NCBI RefSeq assembly: GCF_934772795.1
Contig: NZ_CAKVMR010000050.1
Span: 1 to 15,859 of the forward strand
Direction of reading: 5' to 3'
DNA from: an uncultured Holdemanella sp.
GTDB lineage: Bacteria; Bacillota_I; Bacilli_A; Erysipelotrichales; Erysipelotrichaceae
DNA: 15,859 nucleotides
Shown: piece after piece, positions 7,028 to 13,609 of the stretch
How the letters are laid out: every line of letters starts with the position of its first letter
Numbering within the stretch: position 1 is the first letter of the stretch
Notes under the pieces: model-generated
Told to the model about the DNA's origin: nothing
Database searches by the model: none
The model's input: the letters and a program-made list of their open reading frames with translations, nothing else
Made by a program: the position numbers and the translations under genes

Positions 7028-8317
7028 TATTTTCTTTTGTGTTTTTAAATCATATAATGCAATGCTTAAACAGAATATTTCTGAAATCGTACAACTGATC
7101 CAGATACCATTTTCTTTAAATAGTGTTGTACAAATAAATAGAGATAATAAGACAAACAGAATGCCTCGAGAAATAGAAAGTACGAAAGCTTTTCTAGGTT
7201 CTTCTAAAGCGACCATATAACCACTTGTGATGACGACATGGCCCATAATTAGAAAGACAAAGCTGAATTGACGAAGGGCTATAATCGTATTGTAGTAATT
7301 GGCGGTATCTTTTGGAATAAAGGCCGACGTAATATTTGGTGCAAAGATTTCGACAACTAAGAACAATAATGCTCCAGCACAAGATACTAAGACACGAGCA
7401 TATTTATGTAAAGTTGAAACGGCTTTTTTATCATTACGACCATAATAGAAACTGACCAAAGGCTGTGTTCCTTGACTCGTTCCAACCATGACCATCAACA
7501 CTAAGTTATAGATATACATAAGTACGGTAAAAGTAACAAGGCCATTTGTTCCAAGTAATTGATTGATACGATAGTTAAATACTGTAATCATAATGCCAGG
7601 AGAAATTTCAGAAATACAATCTGGCAATCCTAATGCAAGGATTCTAGAATATTCATGCCATGGATAGTTTGCCTTCACAAAATGAAAATGTGACTTATGA
7701 CTAAACGTAAAATGATAAAAGAAGAAGCCGAAAGTCACTAGTTGTGATAAACCGGTCGCAAGTGCAGCACCTGCAATTCCCATATTCAAGGGTCCCATAA
7801 ATAAAGGGTCAAGAATTAAGTTTGTGCCAGCTCCTAGACAAATACCCATAATAGATTTTTGAGGGAAACCATCGGCCTTTAAAAGAACTTCAAAACAATA
7901 AGATACGATATAGAAGAATGAGAAACAGGATAACACTTTTATATATGTATCTGTATAGTTAAATACGTCTGAATTTGCACCTAGAAATTCAGTAATATGA
8001 TGCGAATTTATAAAAGATAAAACCGCAATACATAGAGCTACACAAGAAATTGTGATGGTATTCATAGTGAATACTTCATGCATTTTTCTTTCTTCATTCG
8101 CACCACGATAGATGGACATTACCGTACTTGATCCAATCGCAAATAAGACTCCAATGGAGAAAATGGTTGTGACATATGGACTTGCTACATTTATGGAAGC
8201 TAATGCCGTATCGCCTTCATAGTGGGCAACAAATATACCGTCCACTAGAGTATATAGATTGAAGATAACCATCGAACATATGGATGGTATGACAAACTTA
8301 AGATATTGTTTCAACAT
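7025..8317 (-). CDS. MATE-family multidrug efflux transporter
   Basis: A 430-residue integral membrane protein with about twelve spans and the internal duplication of MATE exporters. Family patterns include the opening PSICSMVIFNLYTLVDGIFV, GIAGAALATGLSQ in the first half, and GTSQGTQPLVSFYYG in the second half. It is likely to export cationic drugs or metabolites in exchange for Na+ or H+; the closest style is the MepA/NorM group, and the substrate cannot be read from sequence. It is divergent from a MerR-type regulator, with a 56-nt gap holding a MerR-style promoter that drives this gene. The ribosome binding site is weak (GGTGAT). Confidence 0.92.
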   Translation of the reverse strand: MLKQYLKFVIPSICSMVIFNLYTLVDGIFVAHYEGDTALASINVASPYVTTIFSIGVLFAIGSSTVMSIYRGANEERKMHEVFTMNTITISCVALCIAVLSFINSHHITEFLGANSDVFNYTDTYIKVLSCFSFFYIVSYCFEVLLKADGFPQKSIMGICLGAGTNLILDPLFMGPLNMGIAGAALATGLSQLVTFGFFFYHFTFSHKSHFHFVKANYPWHEYSRILALGLPDCISEISPGIMITVFNYRINQLLGTNGLVTFTVLMYIYNLVLMVMVGTSQGTQPLVSFYYGRNDKKAVSTLHKYARVLVSCAGALLFLVVEIFAPNITSAFIPKDTANYYNTIIALRQFSFVFLIMGHVVITSGYMVALEEPRKAFVLSISRGILFVLLSLFICTTLFKENGIWISCTISEIFCLSIALYDLKTQKKI

Positions 8318-8332
8318 AAAATCACCAATGTT

Positions 8333-8363
8333 AGTGTAAACCTTGGTATAATACTAAGGTCAA
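8333..8363 (-). promoter_or_regulatory. MerR-type promoter and operator for the MATE gene
   Basis: On the minus strand, TTGACC (8358-8363) and TACACT (8333-8338) are separated by exactly 19 bp, the overlong spacer typical of MerR-activated promoters. A 21-bp dyad (8340-8360, centre 8350, 9 of 10 pairs matching) fills the spacer. On the plus strand the same dyad contains TGGTATAAT (TATAAT at 8347-8352), an extended -10 for the regulator gene, so binding there should also repress the regulator. Confidence 0.88.
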
Positions 8364-8373
8364 GGATGGTTGT

Positions 8374-9165
8374 ATGAAAAAATATTATAAGATCAATGAA
8401 ATCGCAAAATTATACAATATTAAGACAGATTCACTTAGATACTATGAAGAAGTAGGGTTGATTTGTCCTCTTCGTTCTAAATCCAACTATCGTTTATATA
8501 CACTGAATGATATTTATATTTTAAATATTATTCGTGACTGTTTAAAACTTGGATATGATACATCGCAAATCAAAGAATATTTGGATCATCGTAGTGTAAA
8601 TAATACAATTGTGTTTTTAAAAGAAGAAGAAAGATTGATCCAAAAACAGATTCAAGAATTAAATACAACACTTCGTTCAATTCAAACGCGAATTGAATCT
8701 TTAGATCATACGAAAAATATAGAGTTTAATACATGTAAAGTTCAGTTGTATCCCAAAAGATATTGCCGGTATTTAAAAGAAAAAATCGATCAAGATGAAA
8801 AAATTGATTTCTTATTGACGAAGCTGACTGAGTCAATGGAAGAAGATATTTCTGTATTAGGAAACATGGATTCAGGAAGTATTGTAGAATATAAAAATAA
8901 TGAATATGTCTATACAAGTGTGTTTGTACTAACACAAGAAGAAAAGTATGATTTTATTCTAGATGAAGGTCTGTATTGTACGTATACATACACAGGGGAT
9001 TATGATCGTACCAATCAAATATTTTATAAAATGAAAGATTGGATTCAAGAACACGATTATACAATAGAAGGACCTTTTTTAGAATTTTTATTAATTGATA
9101 TTCATGAAACAAAAAAAGTGGAGGAGTATATTACTTCCATCCACGTTAAGGTTAAACCAAGATGA
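8374..9165 (+). CDS. MerR-family regulator with GyrI-like effector domain (BmrR-like)
   Basis: A 263-residue regulator. Residues 1-70 are the MerR winged helix (YYKINEIAKLYNIKTDSLRYYEEVGLI), about 75-115 a coiled-coil dimerisation helix, and about 120-262 a GyrI-like ligand-binding domain ending in the family-typical DIHETKKVEEYITSIHVKV. It probably binds a hydrophobic or cationic compound and activates the divergent MATE gene by untwisting the 19-bp-spacer promoter. The start has AAGGATGG shortly upstream, and the leader is very short (about 15 nt from the inferred transcription start). Its last 14 nt overlap the end of the converging hydrolase gene. The ligand is unknown; assignment to the MATE gene rests on the shared operator. 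Confidence 0.92.
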   Translation: MKKYYKINEIAKLYNIKTDSLRYYEEVGLICPLRSKSNYRLYTLNDIYILNIIRDCLKLGYDTSQIKEYLDHRSVNNTIVFLKEEERLIQKQIQELNTTLRSIQTRIESLDHTKNIEFNTCKVQLYPKRYCRYLKEKIDQDEKIDFLLTKLTESMEEDISVLGNMDSGSIVEYKNNEYVYTSVFVLTQEEKYDFILDEGLYCTYTYTGDYDRTNQIFYKMKDWIQEHDYTIEGPFLEFLLIDIHETKKVEEYITSIHVKVKPR

Positions 9166-10915
9166 TAAATCCAGATTCAATAGGTTTATATTCTTCAACA
9201 TCCATTGAATCATAGTATAGATCTCCATTTGAGTCTAATACTAGAATTCGATGATTCTCACAAAGAGTTGGTAGAGTTTCTAATGCGTTGTTGATTTTAT
9301 AAACCTTATTTTCGTTTTCAAACAATTGAGAATGATATGGTTCTATATCATCTTCACAAATATAAGTGTAGCTTGCACAATATAATTTACCATCTTCAAA
9401 ATAAGGCTCAATACGATCTCTAGAACCGTTACAAGGCGTGTTTAGATAACTTCGTGCATGTGTATCGTCAACGACTTCTATTGGAAATTCAGATACTATC
9501 GGTTCGGATTTATTGCCATGAACAATCAATGACATTGTATTTTCTGTCATGTTAAATTCAACACTGCATAACATTTGATTGACTACAATATCATAATAGG
9601 TTGTATCACACACAATATATTTCTTATTTAATCGAGATTTCCAAACCGCATTTAATTCTTGTTTCTTGGATTTTTGACTAAACGCAACCGTACGATTTCT
9701 TGTTGTCTTTAAAAGATAATCCCCTTCAAAGAAGATCTGGTTGCCTTTTTCATTGATCCATTTACCATCGGAATAATTCAATAAATCACTCATCATCCAG
9801 CCTTTTTCTGTTTTATCTTGCACAACCATACTTGATTTGATGGTTGTGATTTTTTGTAAGCCAAAGGCATGCGCATAAATACCTGAATGATCTGGATATG
9901 TATTCTTATCTAAATACGTATTGAATAGGCGCATTAAAGTTGTCGGTACTTCAAGTCCACAATCATGTGTTTCACTGAATGCCAATACGGCATTGTATTT
10001 TGGAACAATAATCAGTCTTGAACTAAAGAACATACTATTTCCACCTTTTGCCAGAACTCCATCACCAAAATCATAATCTGGATCGTGGTGTCTGACTAAG
10101 TCCCAGCCTAGGCCAAAATCAATGGCTCCTAGATCCGATTCTAGAAATGTAGAGCCCCAAGATTTAGCCATTAAAGCTTTTGATTCTTCACTAATAATCG
10201 AATTGGGTTCTAGAAATAATTGTCCAAACTTACATAGATCAATCATAGAAGTGGTAATGCCACCAGCTCCTTGAATGGGGAAGTATTCTTTTGGTTTCTT
10301 ACCTTCGGAAACTAAAGGATAATCGGAATTGATCGTATAGCTTGGGTTGGTGCTTTTTGCGCCAATCTTTTCTGTAATATATTTCTTTAAGACATCTTCA
10401 TAATTCATATTACGAACTTTTGAAACGACCATTTCCGCTAATGTAAATCCATCATTACAATATGTACTATAAGTTCCTGGATCTGCCTTTAGAGTGCTTT
10501 TTGATAAATAGTTTAATACTTCAGAATAATAGTCAAATTTAGAAGTTGTATTCACACTAAAATGTTTCCATTGCGTACCTGGAAGTCCACTTGAATGGTC
10601 TAAGCACATGCGTACTGTGATATCTTTATATCTTTCATCTTTCATTGTGAATTCAGGAAGAATATCGGCAACTTTATCTTCGAGTTGAATCAATCCTTCA
10701 TCCACTAATTGCATAACGCATACAGTACAATAAATTTTAGAAATGGAACATACATTAAATGTACAATCCGTCGTAATAGGCTGATTATTGATTTTATCAA
10801 TAACACCAATCGCATCGGCACATACAATTTTTCCATTCTGCATAAAGGCATAGCTACAAGCTGTATAGTCTGGTTTTACCATAGCTTTTAATAATTGAGT
10901 AACTTGATTTTCCAT
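9152..10915 (-). CDS. Beta-lactamase-fold serine hydrolase (class C/PBP4*-like)
   Basis: A 587-residue protein. The first ~330 residues form a serine beta-lactamase/esterase-type domain: nucleophile motif Ser57-Ile-Ser-Lys60 (NVCSISK), Tyr152-x-Asn154 (TYCND), and a third-motif candidate at 290-292 (AKGGN) where the family often has HTG/KTG. The conserved GAGGITTSMIDLCKFGQLFL stretch is also present (216-235). The remaining ~250 residues look beta-rich, as in the C-terminal lipocalin-like domain of such hydrolases. There is no signal peptide or membrane anchor, so it is probably cytosolic, unlike penicillin-binding relatives. It follows aroEK by 30 nt with AAAGGAG upstream, so it should share the aroEK transcript and leader control. 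Possible activities are esterase, D-amino-peptidase or amide hydrolase; the substrate is unknown. Confidence 0.88.
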   Translation of the reverse strand: MENQVTQLLKAMVKPDYTACSYAFMQNGKIVCADAIGVIDKINNQPITTDCTFNVCSISKIYCTVCVMQLVDEGLIQLEDKVADILPEFTMKDERYKDITVRMCLDHSSGLPGTQWKHFSVNTTSKFDYYSEVLNYLSKSTLKADPGTYSTYCNDGFTLAEMVVSKVRNMNYEDVLKKYITEKIGAKSTNPSYTINSDYPLVSEGKKPKEYFPIQGAGGITTSMIDLCKFGQLFLEPNSIISEESKALMAKSWGSTFLESDLGAIDFGLGWDLVRHHDPDYDFGDGVLAKGGNSMFFSSRLIIVPKYNAVLAFSETHDCGLEVPTTLMRLFNTYLDKNTYPDHSGIYAHAFGLQKITTIKSSMVVQDKTEKGWMMSDLLNYSDGKWINEKGNQIFFEGDYLLKTTRNRTVAFSQKSKKQELNAVWKSRLNKKYIVCDTTYYDIVVNQMLCSVEFNMTENTMSLIVHGNKSEPIVSEFPIEVVDDTHARSYLNTPCNGSRDRIEPYFEDGKLYCASYTYICEDDIEPYHSQLFENENKVYKINNALETLPTLCENHRILVLDSNGDLYYDSMDVEEYKPIESGFIILV

Positions 10916-10945
10916 ATGATTTCTCCTTTAAAAGAAAACGAGTAG

Positions 10946-12229
10946 TTAGTCTGCAATGGCATCAATTAGAATGCTGTGATAGGCATTCACGATATCGTCT
11001 ACCGTTTCTTCAATATTCGCATTGTTGACAGCTACATAAGTTGCATATTTTTGGTACAATGGGTATCTTTCTTTGTGCATTTGTTGAAGGGCTTGTTTAG
11101 AACTTGATAAAGGTCGATTTGGATCGGAACTAATTAATTTATCGATATCACGATCAATGAAGATCGTAATTCCATTTAAACGCAAGAAGTCCATATTGAC
11201 TTTATGTTTAACGACACCACCACCTGTCGCAATGATTTTATTGTTCATCTTACTAGCCTCAATCGCAACTTCGGTTTCGATGGCTCTAAATCCAGCTTCT
11301 CCAGATTCCTGGAAGATTTCTGGAATGCTTTTTCCAGCTTTGGCAATAATCATGTCATCTAAGTCAAAGAATTCTTTTCCTAGTTTTTGTTCAAGCATTT
11401 TACCAATTGTAGTTTTACCAGCACTTGGCATACCAATAAATACAATGTTACAACGAGCTTTCAACATTTCCTTTTTGATGTCATCAATGATGGAATCATC
11501 AAAAGACATGTTCTCGAAAATTTCAAATGTATATTTGGCTTGCGCAATCAACATTTCCAAACCAATTACACGTTTGATTTTAGCTTCTTGGGCTGCAAAA
11601 CATAAACGTGTAAGAATTGGATTGTATACAACATCTAATACACATTCTAGTTTGTGGAACCAGCTTACATCGATTGGCGTATTCGCAATATTTGGATACA
11701 TTCCTACTGGACTTGTATTCACAACAATATCTGCATCTAAATGCGATGTATACAATTCATCATAGCTAATGGCACCACGATTTGCACTTCTTGACACAAT
11801 CACAATGTCTTTTGCGTTTTCGTGTTCACAAACAGCTTTCACAGCAGCACAAGCACCACCATTGCCAATAATTAATACTTTCTTACCTTCCATATGTACG
11901 TTGTGGGCTTTCACCATATATAAGAATCCACCAAAGTCTGTGTTGAAACCTTTTAGTTTACCATCTACATTGATGATAGTATTGACTGCACCAATAGCCT
12001 TGGCACTCTCATCCATTTCATCTAAGTAAGGAATGACATCCTTTTTATATGGAATAGTTACGTTGATTCCTTTGAAATCTTTCTTTTCCATAAATTCTTT
12101 GAATTCTTCTTTATTTAATTCTACCAATTGGTAGTCATACTCTTTTACGTTCTCAATCTCTGCAATTCTTGTCTGAATTTGTTTGGAGAAACTATGCCCC
12201 AAGTGCTCACCTATCAATCCGTATTTCAT
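10946..12229 (-). CDS. aroEK: Fused shikimate dehydrogenase - shikimate kinase
   Basis: A 427-residue bifunctional enzyme for two consecutive steps of the shikimate pathway. Residues 1-255 are AroE (3-dehydroshikimate to shikimate with NADPH): substrate-binding Ser13/Ser15 (GHSFSK), catalytic Lys62 (NVTIPYK) and Asp98 (GFNTDFGG), nucleotide loop GNGGA (122-126), and a SRSANR segment (146-151) in the NADP-specificity position. Residues 258-427 are AroK (shikimate to shikimate 3-phosphate with ATP): Walker A GMPSAGKTT (266-274), acidic Asp289/Asp291, Arg315, GGG at 336-338, and lid Arg372 (NRPLSS). Both halves look intact. AAGAGG precedes the ATG. The transcript begins upstream of an intrinsic terminator about 37 nt before the start, so expression must depend on read-through. 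A cotranscribed hydrolase follows. Confidence 0.95.
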   Translation of the reverse strand: MKYGLIGEHLGHSFSKQIQTRIAEIENVKEYDYQLVELNKEEFKEFMEKKDFKGINVTIPYKKDVIPYLDEMDESAKAIGAVNTIINVDGKLKGFNTDFGGFLYMVKAHNVHMEGKKVLIIGNGGACAAVKAVCEHENAKDIVIVSRSANRGAISYDELYTSHLDADIVVNTSPVGMYPNIANTPIDVSWFHKLECVLDVVYNPILTRLCFAAQEAKIKRVIGLEMLIAQAKYTFEIFENMSFDDSIIDDIKKEMLKARCNIVFIGMPSAGKTTIGKMLEQKLGKEFFDLDDMIIAKAGKSIPEIFQESGEAGFRAIETEVAIEASKMNNKIIATGGGVVKHKVNMDFLRLNGITIFIDRDIDKLISSDPNRPLSSSKQALQQMHKERYPLYQKYATYVAVNNANIEETVDDIVNAYHSILIDAIAD

Positions 12230-12265
12230 ATCATTTCCTCTTTTCTAGAACATCCCTTTAATGTT

Positions 12266-12296
12266 AAAAAAAGCATTTCGAATTAGAAATGCTTTT
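12266..12296 (-). terminator. Leader terminator (attenuator) ahead of aroEK
   Basis: In minus-strand RNA: AAAAGCAUUUC, loop UAAUUC, GAAAUGC, then seven or more U. The U run ends at 12266, only about 37 nt before the aroEK start codon. That leaves room for a ribosome binding site but hardly for a separate promoter, so aroEK transcripts should pass through it. Confidence 0.82.
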
Positions 12297-12303
12297 GTGT
12301 AAC

Positions 12304-12353
12304 GCCCTGAAATTTAAAAACAACCATCATATACGTATGGTTTTTTTCAGGGC
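12304..12353 (-). ncRNA. Composite leader hairpin after the leader-peptide stop
   Basis: In minus-strand RNA, GCCCUGAAA (from 12353) pairs with UUUCAGGGC (ending 12304), and AACCAU pairs with AUGGUU inside it. The G of the leader-peptide UAG is the first base of the 5' arm, so a ribosome on the last leader codons would cover this arm. This is the geometry of a translation-sensitive leader structure. Confidence 0.65.
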
Positions 12354-12409
12354 TATTTAAAGTAAAAGTAATAATGTCTTGATGTGTTCATACGCATAGA
12401 ATACACCAT
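12353..12409 (-). CDS. Aromatic-rich leader peptide of aroEK
   Basis: A short minus-strand ORF encodes MVYSMRMNTSRHYYFYFK and ends in TAG at 12355-12353. It holds five aromatic codons in a row (TAT TAC TTT TAC TTT) just before the stop, then a hairpin and an intrinsic terminator, then the aromatic-pathway gene aroEK. The more likely start is the second ATG (12397, 14 residues), which has GGTG six nt upstream; the first ATG (12409) has no clear ribosome binding site. AT-rich DNA favours TTT and TAT codons, so the run alone is not proof; its position is the main support. Confidence 0.62.
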   Translation of the reverse strand: MVYSMRMNTSRHYYFYFK

Positions 12410-12476
12410 TTCATTGAAACTGGCAACTTTAAAATGAAAATAAATGTAAAAAAGGTGGAAAACAGTTTCAATGAAT
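12409..12476. repeat. Inverted pair of palindromic sites flanking the aroEK promoter
   Basis: TTCATTGAAACTG (12410-12422) and CAGTTTCAATGAA (12463-12475) are exact reverse complements. Each also contains its own palindrome: TTTCATTGAAA (12409-12419, perfect) and TTTCAATGAAT (12466-12476, one end mismatch), centred 57 bp apart. One overlaps the -35 and the other lies just after the inferred start site. They could be paired repressor operators or, in RNA, one arm could be part of an antiterminator. Confidence 0.6.
12443..12471 (-). promoter_or_regulatory. Promoter of the aroEK leader
   Basis: Minus-strand TTGAAA (12471-12466), a 17-bp spacer, then TACATT (12448-12443). The start site would be near 12436, about 27-40 nt before the leader-peptide ATGs and about 207 nt before aroEK. 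Confidence 0.6.
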
Positions 12477-12480
12477 AAGG

Positions 12481-13164
12481 TTAAATACTTTGTTGAATCG
12501 TTTTTCGGTTGTAAACCAAGTGTAGATACATCGCATCTTGTGCACGTAAAGTATCGTGTGCCGCGATGGCATCGGCAATTTCACGGTGAGATTCGATTGT
12601 TTCTTTGCGTAATGTATTTTGAGTCATTTCAACAAATAAAGGAATCGAACTATTAATAACAGGAACTAGACGTGGAACAACCACGTTTTTACTGCTTAAT
12701 GCGATAGCTGTATGAAATTCAATATCTTTTTGAATGTGATCTTCATTCTTGTTTAATAATTCTTCGACTTCATCACATAGCTTTGTGATCTTTTTAATAT
12801 CCGATTCATCCGCATTGGCGGCAGCCATAGAAGCGATGGATGGTTCTAATAAAAAGCGCACTTCTAATAAATCGTGAACTAATTTTTGTTTGTTCGAGAT
12901 AAAGGTAAATCCTAAAGGATCTTCCACCATTCCAGGTGTTTTGGCAATATAAGTTCCAGAACCCTGACGGATGGTCACGATATTACGAGATGCAAGTAGC
13001 TTCATGGCTTCACGAACTGAACTTCTTCCTGCATTCAATTTTTCACATAAAACCGTTTCATTGGGAAGTTTATCTCCGGGTTGTAGGTTTTCTTCTAATA
13101 TAAGTGAGATGATGTCTTCCGAAATCTTTTGTGGAAGACTTTTTTCATCTGATAAATTCATCAT
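12481..13164 (-). CDS. GntR-family regulator, FadR subfamily (FCD domain)
   Basis: A 227-residue regulator. The N-terminal winged helix (about 10-75) has LPNETVLCEKLNAGRSSVREAMKLL and the wing RQGSGTYIA. The C-terminal all-helical FCD domain (about 95-220) carries the full metal-site pattern Asp147, His151, His193 and His215, which in this family helps bind carboxylate ligands such as sugar acids. It starts at the first of two ATGs, with GGAG 8 nt upstream. It is divergent from a sugar-acid dehydratase/aldolase operon across a palindrome-rich gap, so it probably represses that operon and responds to a sugar acid or its keto-deoxy product. Downstream, no terminator is seen before the aroEK promoter, so its transcripts may run into the aroEK leader and stop at the attenuator. 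Confidence 0.92.
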   Translation of the reverse strand: MMNLSDEKSLPQKISEDIISLILEENLQPGDKLPNETVLCEKLNAGRSSVREAMKLLASRNIVTIRQGSGTYIAKTPGMVEDPLGFTFISNKQKLVHDLLEVRFLLEPSIASMAAANADESDIKKITKLCDEVEELLNKNEDHIQKDIEFHTAIALSSKNVVVPRLVPVINSSIPLFVEMTQNTLRKETIESHREIADAIAAHDTLRAQDAMYLHLVYNRKTIQQSI

Positions 13165-13204
13165 ATGATTTACTCCGTTTCTTAATACATATTTATGATA
13201 ATGG

Positions 13205-13395
13205 ATTGTTAAAGTGATGTAAATAATAAAAAATATTTTTTAACAATAGTATTGCATTTTAAAATGAAACGATATATCGTTATAAACATCAGATGAATTA
13301 ATGATTTAAAATGGATTTAAACCATAAAATGCATTTTTAATCCTTAAAAGGTCGGATGAATTGAACATGTTTCAATAAACATCAGATGTATAAAG
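13205..13395. promoter_or_regulatory. Palindrome-rich control region of the sugar-acid operon
   Basis: Between the FadR-type gene and the permease remnant are several short dyads. CATTTTAAAATG (13255-13266), AACGATATATCGTT (13268-13281, perfect 14 bp) and AAAATGCATTTT (13326-13337) are perfect palindromes. ATAAACATCAGATG is repeated exactly at 13282-13295 and 13375-13388, each copy containing the palindrome CATCAGATG. ATTGTTAAA (13205-13213) mirrors TTTAACAAT (13239-13247). TTGCAT (13252-13257) is a possible -35, but no convincing -10 was settled. The region probably holds operators of the divergent regulator; which element is the true site is not decided. Confidence 0.5.
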
Positions 13396-13406
13396 GAAGA
13401 AAGTTG

Positions 13407-13599
13407 ATGAAAGAGACAGCCTTTTAGTGAATCTAACACGATTGATGATTGCGGCTGCCGTATGTATATGTATTCTTGAAGAGTGGAGCTACTGCTTTAA
13501 GTCATGTTAATGATGCAGGTTTCTGGTTGATTCATTTTAGATATTAATGAAATCATTGATACATTGATTATAAGTTTAATTATTTCATTATTTGCATAG
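13407..13599 (+). pseudogene. Remnant of a GntP-family gluconate/sugar-acid permease
   Basis: A gene fossil. AAAGGAAGA (13392-13400) precedes an ATG at 13407 that reaches a stop after six codons. At 13485-13547 one frame reads GATALSHVNDAGFWLI, the hallmark near the C-terminus of GntP-family gluconate:H+ symporters, and then hits a stop. In another frame, 13549-13599 reads EIIDTLIISLIISLFA and a stop, resembling the end of the last membrane helix of these permeases; this old stop lies 10 nt before the dehydratase ATG. A third frame at 13421-13477 gives a hydrophobic LTRLMIAAAV stretch that may be another piece. An intact member is about 430-450 codons; about 190 bp remain, so large internal deletions and frameshifts are inferred. 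It was probably the first gene of the dehydratase-aldolase operon. Confidence 0.75.
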
Positions 13600-13609
13600 G
13601 AGGAAAAGT

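Noticed and set aside
6886..7098. 70-codon plus-strand ORF across the larD end and terminator
   Set aside because: Runs through a 16-bp terminator stem and overlaps larD in another frame; no start signals.
11157..11765. 202-codon plus-strand ORF opposite aroEK
   Set aside because: Its length comes from the antisense of a conserved enzyme; the translation is hydrophobic without family features, and both aroE and aroK motifs are intact on the other strand.
12230..12480. T-box riboswitch ahead of aroEK
   Set aside because: The leader length and terminator would suit one, but the conserved T-box sequence (AGGGTGGNACCGCG) is not present on the minus strand.
12471..12656. 61-codon plus-strand ORF at the end of the FadR-type gene
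   Set aside because: Mostly antisense to the FCD domain, no ribosome binding site, no similarity recognised.
13592..13609. Upstream TTG start for the dehydratase
   Set aside because: It would put the AGGAGG ribosome binding site inside the coding region; the ATG at 13610 has ideal spacing.
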